Assembly: GCF_004087915.1 (NCBI RefSeq)
Contig: NZ_CP035108.1
Coordinates: 2,294,001-2,358,000 of the forward strand
Reading direction: 5' to 3'
DNA: 64,000 nucleotides
Origin: Geovibrio thiophilus
Lineage (GTDB): Bacteria; Chrysiogenota; Deferribacteres; Deferribacterales; Geovibrionaceae
The position numbers and the translations under genes were made by a program. This document shows, one piece after another, positions 59,090-64,000 of this stretch (position 1 is the stretch's first letter; every line of letters begins with the position of its first letter). The notes beneath the pieces were generated by a model. The model was not told the origin of the DNA, searched no databases, and worked only from the letters and a program-made list of their open reading frames with translations.

Positions 59090-60268
59090 CTATGCTTCGT
59101 CTTTATCCTGATATTTCTTGGTTCCTTTGTAAAGTTCATATTCAAGCAGGCGGCACTCAATTTTAGAGTTGAAAAACAAAGTCTTTGAAGATGTACGAAG
59201 ACCCACATGCTTCGCCAGATTCATATTCCCTGTGAATATGTAGCCCCTATAGCCCTGACACTTAGCTTTAAAAAAGTCTCCTATACCGCCGTAAACTGAC
59301 TCAAGCTGATTTTCGTCCCCAAGTCTTCTGCCGTATTCGGGGTTGAGAATCACCACTCCGCCCCCTTCGGGCACTGCGCAGTCACGGAAATCGCAGAGCT
59401 GATAGTCCAGATACTCCTCCACTCCGGCGTATCCGGCGTTCTCTTCCACTGCTTTCAGGCATCTTTCATCATGGTCGGAGACGATAACTCTTCCCTTGAT
59501 CTCCTTTTTGACCACACGGAGGGCATCATTGCGCATGTCGCTCCAGTCTTTTTTACTGAAGCCTGTTATGTGCATGAAGCCGAAATTGCGTCTTATTATT
59601 CCGCCCGCCATATTCAGTGCGCTCATAAGCGCTTCAACAGCCAAAGTTCCGCTGCCGCACATAGGGTTGATGAAGCTGTCTGTCCCTTTCCATGCGGTTT
59701 TCATGATGACCGCCGCAGCCAGAGTCTCCGTCATGGGCGCCATCATCGGGTTGTACCTGTAGCCTCTCTTTGAGAGAGCCTCGCCGGATGTGTCTATGTA
59801 CAGCGCGCATTCATCCTCTCTCCAGTGAAGAAAGAGAACGGCGGCGTTAAGTTCAGGACCAGTGTTCGGTCTTTTGCCGAGTTTTGCCGTCATTCTGTCG
59901 GCGATTGCGTCCTTACAGCGGAGATTGGCGAATCTCGTATCCTTAATGTTTTCATTCAGAACCGAGGAGGTTATGCTGAAATAGCCTTCAACATCCAGCA
60001 TGTCCTCCCACGGGAGCTTCTTAACCTCTTTGTAGAGTTCGTCCGGTCCTGCCGCGCGGAAGCGGGCAAGCTGGAAAAGAACACGGCTGCCTGTCCTCAG
60101 CATGAGGTTAAGGCGCATTGCGTCCTTCATGGAGCCTTCGATTTCAAGCCCTGCGGTAAATTCGTTTATTATGCCGTAGCCCAGAGCCTCAAGCTCTTCC
60201 TGCAAAAAGGGGTTTATTCCCTTTGCGCAGGTTACTACTATTCTGCTTCTGCTGCGGAATGCGTACAT
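59090..60268 (-). CDS. THUMP-domain class I RNA methyltransferase (RlmL-like)
   Basis: A 392-residue SAM-dependent N-methyltransferase of the RlmL(N-terminal)/YpsC type. The N-terminal ferredoxin-like and THUMP region (KGINPFLQEELEALGY, roughly 10-160) precedes the Rossmann domain with NPMCGSGTLAVEAL for SAM and NPEYG in the catalytic NPPY position. Relatives methylate 23S rRNA G2445. The start at 60268 (MYAFRSRSR) fits the family; a longer frame lacks support. Confidence 0.87.
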   Translation of the reverse strand: MYAFRSRSRIVVTCAKGINPFLQEELEALGYGIINEFTAGLEIEGSMKDAMRLNLMLRTGSRVLFQLARFRAAGPDELYKEVKKLPWEDMLDVEGYFSITSSVLNENIKDTRFANLRCKDAIADRMTAKLGKRPNTGPELNAAVLFLHWREDECALYIDTSGEALSKRGYRYNPMMAPMTETLAAAVIMKTAWKGTDSFINPMCGSGTLAVEALMSALNMAGGIIRRNFGFMHITGFSKKDWSDMRNDALRVVKKEIKGRVIVSDHDERCLKAVEENAGYAGVEEYLDYQLCDFRDCAVPEGGGVVILNPEYGRRLGDENQLESVYGGIGDFFKAKCQGYRGYIFTGNMNLAKHVGLRTSSKTLFFNSKIECRLLEYELYKGTKKYQDKDEA

Positions 60269-60399
60269 ACTTATAACACCTGTGAAACAAAAAACGGATA
60301 ATAGCATCCTAAAAAGCTATAAACAAGAACAACCCGCAATGCAGCCTTGAAGTGAAGCAAAAACAGCTTTATTATTAGCAGAACCCTGCGGAGGCTTTT

Positions 60400-61467
60400 A
60401 TGGAATCCGAACACCGAATCCTCATTGTAGACGACGACCCCGTGAACCTTGATATTATGCTGGAGATACTCGCGTCCGAATATTCCTGCGCCGCTGCCTC
60501 CACGGGCGAGGATGCGCTGAAAACCGAAAAAGCGTTCAGACCGGACATTATACTGCTTGATATAATGATGCCCGGCATGGACGGCTACGAGGTTTGCCGC
60601 AGGATACGCGCAGGGGAGACACACAGATTCACAAAAATCATACTCGTCTCCGGCAAATCCATGACGGAGGATCGTCTGAAAGGCTATGAAGTCGGAGCGG
60701 ACGACTATATAACAAAACCCTTCAATGATGACGAGCTGCTGGCAAAAATAAAAGTGTTCCTCAAGCTGAAGAGACTGGAAGAGGTGGACTCGGTAAAGCG
60801 GGATATAATCAACATCTTCTCCCATGAAACAAGAACACCCCTTTCCGCCATTGTGGGACCTGCGGAAATGCTGCTGGAGAATGAGCATCTGGACAGGGAA
60901 AGTAGGGAGCTTGCGGAACTGATTCTTCAGGGGGCAAAACAGATAGCGGATCTGGTGCATAAAACCACTATGCTTTGCAGGCTGAAATCAGGCTTCAAGC
61001 TCAGGATGACGGACTTTCAGGCATCCGAATGTCTGAATGAGGCTCTGCGGAAGAAACAGCGGGAAGCAGCGGCGAAAAACATAACAATAAAAACAGATAT
61101 AATTTCAGACAGCATGATCACGGGCGACCGTGAAGCGCTCACGGAAGCACTCACTATGCTTATGGAAAACGCTGTGATTTACTCACGGGACAACTCGGAA
61201 ATATCCGTCAGAATTCTCTACGAGCAGGGTACGGCTGTTTTTTCCGTGGAGGACTGCGGCGAGGGTCTGGATGATGAAACCAAAAGCACGATCTTCGGTG
61301 ATTTCAGCATAACAGGCAGCCGCAGGCATATCAAAGGAATGGGCATTGGTCTCAGCATAGTGAAGCACATAGCCGAAATGCACGGAGGCGGAGCGGAAGC
61401 CCTTGATTCAGAGTGCGGGGGAGCAGTTTTCAGGCTCTCTGTTCCGTGCAAAGGCGGACGGCTATAA
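60400..61467 (+). CDS. Soluble response regulator-histidine kinase fusion
   Basis: A 355-residue cytoplasmic protein with an N-terminal receiver (DDDP acidic pocket, phosphoacceptor Asp54 in LLDIMMPGMDG, Lys in YITKPF). A HisKA follows with His142 in IFSHETRTPLSAIVG, then a HATPase with MENAVIYSRDN, DCGEGLDDE and GMGIGLSIVKHIAEMH. Receiver-first kinases take input by phosphotransfer from another kinase. It has no membrane segment. The neighbouring gene encodes a membrane sensor with a degenerate kinase core, and their frames overlap, so they probably work together. Confidence 0.9.
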   Translation: MESEHRILIVDDDPVNLDIMLEILASEYSCAAASTGEDALKTEKAFRPDIILLDIMMPGMDGYEVCRRIRAGETHRFTKIILVSGKSMTEDRLKGYEVGADDYITKPFNDDELLAKIKVFLKLKRLEEVDSVKRDIINIFSHETRTPLSAIVGPAEMLLENEHLDRESRELAELILQGAKQIADLVHKTTMLCRLKSGFKLRMTDFQASECLNEALRKKQREAAAKNITIKTDIISDSMITGDREALTEALTMLMENAVIYSRDNSEISVRILYEQGTAVFSVEDCGEGLDDETKSTIFGDFSITGSRRHIKGMGIGLSIVKHIAEMHGGGAEALDSECGGAVFRLSVPCKGGRL

Positions 61468-63500
61468 AACATACCGGACAATACGGCAGCTTTCTTGTTC
61501 TTTTCCTTTTTCTGGCGGCTGCGGGCACGCTGCTTTTCTTTGCGGACGACCTGACCCGCTCCCCGCTTGAGATGCGCAATAAAAAAGATTCCCTCACCGC
61601 AATGGCATCAAGAGAGCTCGGGCAGGAGCTCGATAACGCCCTCAACAGAATAGCTTATGTACGGAAAAAGGAAGAAGCTGAAATAAATGAGAAGCTGAAA
61701 AACCGCGCGGACACGGCAAAAAAATTTATCATTAGAATGACGGAAACAAGGGGAAAAGCTCAGGGTCTGAAAACTGCCGTAGACGTGCTTTCGGCGCAGA
61801 ACAGACAGTATGGCAGGTACAGGCTGTATGTGCTCAGTCTGGATGGAAAAGCATATATCTTTCCGGCGGACAGGCAGTATGAGGGCTTATCTTTTTATGG
61901 TTTCGGAGCGGATAAAGGCAAAAACATATTCACGGACATTACGGAAGACACCTCCAAATATGAGGGGCGTTTCATTTCATACAGTCTTGATTCGCAAGCA
62001 GGCGGGACGCAAAGAAGAAAGCTGGCATACTTCACCTCGGACAGCCGTACAAACATAGCGGTAATTGCCGAGGCTGATCATGCAGAAGCTGAAAAGCTTG
62101 TCAAAAAAAAGGTTCTGGATGATCTCTCCAAGCTGTACATGCTTTACCCCGCCTACGGAAGAATAAATATATTTGAATCAGAAGCGGCTTCCGGCGGCAA
62201 GCTGAAAACTCTTCTCAGTGAAGAGCTGGAAAACACCCCTGAGAATGATTCGGAAAAAAGCACTGAGTTTTCACCTCTGATAAACGGAAAAACAGACAGC
62301 TTTCTCCATATAAGAAGAGATCCGGTCTTCGGCAAATATTTTGAAGTGATCACCCGCACAGCGAAGTATCCGGAGTGGAACTGGCACTTAACCAAGAGTC
62401 ATTTTTTTGAATATGAAAACATCTACGGAAATGTGGTTTCTCAGGTACGCACCTATGCCGGACAGGACATTTTCGGCGGCTATTTCATGGCAGCCGTATA
62501 TGCGGTTATGGTGTTTTTCACTGTTTTTATACTCACCAGAAACAGAGTGCTCGCCGTCTCGGCGCTGAGACCTGCCGAAGAAAAGCTCGGCAGACTCAGA
62601 GAAATGAACTTCAGGCTGATAGAAAAGATAAAGGAGCACACCGAAAAAGAGAACAGACTCAATGATGTCAAACTGGAACTGGAAGAAAAGCTCGCCCTCA
62701 AAACAAAAGAATATAAAAAAATGAACGAGATGCTCATAGCCGAAAACATGGAGAGAACTCAGCAGGATCAGATTCTCCGCGCTGAGAAGGAGAAGGCGGA
62801 AGCGGCAAATATAATGAAGCGGGAGTTCCTGACCAATACATCGGAAAAGCTCAATACCATGGTCACAGATCTTAAAACATTCTCGGAAACTGGCAGTGAA
62901 AGCTTTGAAAGCATGACAGCGGAAGAGATCAACGGACTCTTCGGAAAAATTCACGCCAAAGGCGGGGAGCTGATGAGCTTTCTCGGTCTCATTATAGATC
63001 TTTCCAAGCTTGAGGCAGGCAAAACAGAGGACAAAATATCACCTCTTGATTTCAGGGAACTTTTCGCAAGACTCAGCTATGAAACCATGCCACTTTTCTC
63101 CGCAACGGAAAGCAGTCTCAGTGCGGAGTTTTCCGCCGAAAATATACGTATTTTCACCCGATGCCGCCACGCCGAGCTGGCGTTTCTGCATCTTCTCACA
63201 CATGCCGCAAAAAACTGCGGAAAAAACAGTATGCTTTTCCTGCGCTGTTTCCCTACAAAATCGCTTCGTTCCGGTGTTCTGGTCAACTCGGCGACTGTGG
63301 AGATCGGTCATCTCACGGGCTTTAATGAGCTGAAAGAGCACAGCACATTCAGCCTGCCGTCAGGCTCTGACAGCGCATCGATAAACATCAGCATATTCAA
63401 CGAAGCCCTGAAACGCTGCGGCGGAACCTTTTTCACAACTGAAACAGATAAAGGAAGCCTTTTCTCGGTTGTTATACCGGACCTGAGTGAACAGCAATGA
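61413..63500 (+). CDS. Membrane Cache-type sensor with degenerate histidine kinase core
   Basis: A ~695-residue protein with one N-terminal helix (FLVLFLFLAAAGTLLFFADD), a ~320-residue periplasmic Cache-like sensor, a second helix (AAVYAVMVFFTVFILTRN), a long coiled coil and a HisKA/HATPase-like C-terminus. The phosphoacceptor motif reads FLTNTSEKLNTM with Glu478 where His is expected, and the ATP-binding N-box reads LLTHAAKNC without clear D-x-G-x-G boxes. It is probably a non-catalytic sensor that controls the adjacent kinase. The start is uncertain: GTG at 61413 or 61446 lies inside the preceding gene, and an ATA at 61464 follows AAGGCGGA. Confidence 0.78.
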   Translation: MRGSSFQALCSVQRRTAIKHTGQYGSFLVLFLFLAAAGTLLFFADDLTRSPLEMRNKKDSLTAMASRELGQELDNALNRIAYVRKKEEAEINEKLKNRADTAKKFIIRMTETRGKAQGLKTAVDVLSAQNRQYGRYRLYVLSLDGKAYIFPADRQYEGLSFYGFGADKGKNIFTDITEDTSKYEGRFISYSLDSQAGGTQRRKLAYFTSDSRTNIAVIAEADHAEAEKLVKKKVLDDLSKLYMLYPAYGRINIFESEAASGGKLKTLLSEELENTPENDSEKSTEFSPLINGKTDSFLHIRRDPVFGKYFEVITRTAKYPEWNWHLTKSHFFEYENIYGNVVSQVRTYAGQDIFGGYFMAAVYAVMVFFTVFILTRNRVLAVSALRPAEEKLGRLREMNFRLIEKIKEHTEKENRLNDVKLELEEKLALKTKEYKKMNEMLIAENMERTQQDQILRAEKEKAEAANIMKREFLTNTSEKLNTMVTDLKTFSETGSESFESMTAEEINGLFGKIHAKGGELMSFLGLIIDLSKLEAGKTEDKISPLDFRELFARLSYETMPLFSATESSLSAEFSAENIRIFTRCRHAELAFLHLLTHAAKNCGKNSMLFLRCFPTKSLRSGVLVNSATVEIGHLTGFNELKEHSTFSLPSGSDSASINISIFNEALKRCGGTFFTTETDKGSLFSVVIPDLSEQQ

Positions 63501-64000
63501 GGAAACACGACATAATCTCCGCTATAGAGAAAAACTTCGCCATGCTCGCCGCAGTGCTTCTCACAGGGATACTTTTTGCCGAAGCGGCGCTCCTGTCGGT
63601 CTATTCAGGAACTTATACCGCCAAAAAGGAAGCGGCGGTAAGGCTGGCTGCCGAAAACAGGAGAATGGGGATAGAGCATCTTCTTGAACAGCTTGAGGCG
63701 GAGATCGATTTTGTAATCAGACAGGACAGTGAAGAATCGCTCCAAGCTGCGCGGCGCAGGGTCGAGTCCTTTGCGGACGCAGTCGCCGGAACAAGGAAAA
63801 CATCAGGCAGCGAGGATGATTCCGCTCTTTTTGAGTATTTGAAAACAGCGAATATATCTTCGGGCGGAGAATACATATATGTCCTTAACAGCGACAGAAA
63901 GCTGATCGAGCACCCGCTGAAACACAGACTGAAGAGGGTAATCCACAGTGACGGAGTAGAAAAGCTGAGAAAGACCATGACGGAAATGCCCCCGGAAAGC
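63497..64000 (+). CDS. Cache-type membrane sensor, 3' end beyond the window
   Basis: An ATG at 63497 overlaps the stop of the preceding gene (ATGA) and the frame stays open to the end of the window, 168 codons. One N-terminal helix is visible (FAMLAAVLLTGILFAEAALL), then a region resembling the start of a periplasmic Cache sensor (SSGGEYIYVLNSDRKLIEHP). The output domain is not included. Continued overlap suggests a three-gene signalling operon with the two preceding genes. Confidence 0.75.
   Translation, partial: MRKHDIISAIEKNFAMLAAVLLTGILFAEAALLSVYSGTYTAKKEAAVRLAAENRRMGIEHLLEQLEAEIDFVIRQDSEESLQAARRRVESFADAVAGTRKTSGSEDDSALFEYLKTANISSGGEYIYVLNSDRKLIEHPLKHRLKRVIHSDGVEKLRKTMTEMPPES

Overview
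The window is a bacterial chromosome segment of fairly balanced base composition. It shows no prophage, transposase gene or CRISPR array. Outer-membrane beta-barrels, lipoproteins, a Wzy/WaaL-type ligase, Tat-exported respiratory reductases, a multiheme cytochrome c and chemotaxis and two-component genes point to a motile, Gram-negative, anaerobically respiring bacterium. My best guess from this gene mix is a member of the Deferribacterota (Geovibrio/Denitrovibrio-like); that is inference, since no rRNA or marker phylogeny was available.

Layout. 0-11 kb: the translation cluster thrS-infC-rpmI-rplT and pheS, pheT, all on the minus strand. The usual continuity is broken by an enoyl-CoA hydratase gene, an opposite-strand Tat metallophosphoesterase and about 1.2 kb of repeats. 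11-13.4 kb: a MacA-like adaptor and its ATPase without the permease, then tRNA-Ala and tRNA-Lys. 13.5-23 kb: a LysR regulator, a DUF3649/PepSY/DUF3325 membrane operon, a DUF169 protein, a soluble chemoreceptor, and an rsmE-WYL regulator-NTF2-EamA cluster. 23-30 kb: a periplasmic molybdoenzyme operon (catalytic subunit, Fe-S subunit, TorD-like chaperone, outer-membrane protein) divergent from a MocR-type regulator that has lost its PLP lysine. 30-38.9 kb: lysA, the NAD-salvage pair pncB/pncA, a second repeat cluster, potABCD and a 43-residue Cys-rich protein. 39-47 kb: a polyphosphate locus on one strand (sixA, CYTH-like/CHAD protein, orphan ParA, ppx/HD, a degenerate ppx/HD, ppk1). 47-53.5 kb: SRPBCC protein, CBS-type family II pyrophosphatase, O-antigen ligase, NagZ, and a lipoprotein/outer-membrane pair. 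53.5-58.6 kb: a sigma-54 activator with an aromatic-sensor-like input region, divergent from a Tat flavin reductase, a pentaheme cytochrome and a paralogue of the outer-membrane protein at 23 kb. 58.6-64 kb: a lipoprotein, a THUMP-type methyltransferase and a run of signalling genes that leaves the window.

Systems. The two reductase loci look built to one plan: Tat-exported periplasmic reductase, electron-carrier subunit, and one member of the same outer-membrane family, each beside its own divergent regulator. The 55 kb locus also shows a good sigma-54 promoter with two matching palindromes upstream, and the regulator's XylR_N-V4R input suggests an aromatic or related inducer. The polyphosphate locus joins synthesis, hydrolysis, a polyphosphate-binding-type CHAD protein and an orphan ParA, suggesting granule positioning.

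The least conventional feature is a repeat family near 2.5, 7.2-8.0 and 33.3-33.6 kb. It has constant linkers (ACACGCTCGCG and CCTTCGCTGCGCACGGCG, with variants) but stem arms that differ from site to site while staying self-complementary, often around an ATCC or TTCC loop. At pheS and rplT it is associated with duplicated gene 3' ends. I know of no described family with this structure, but no search could be run.
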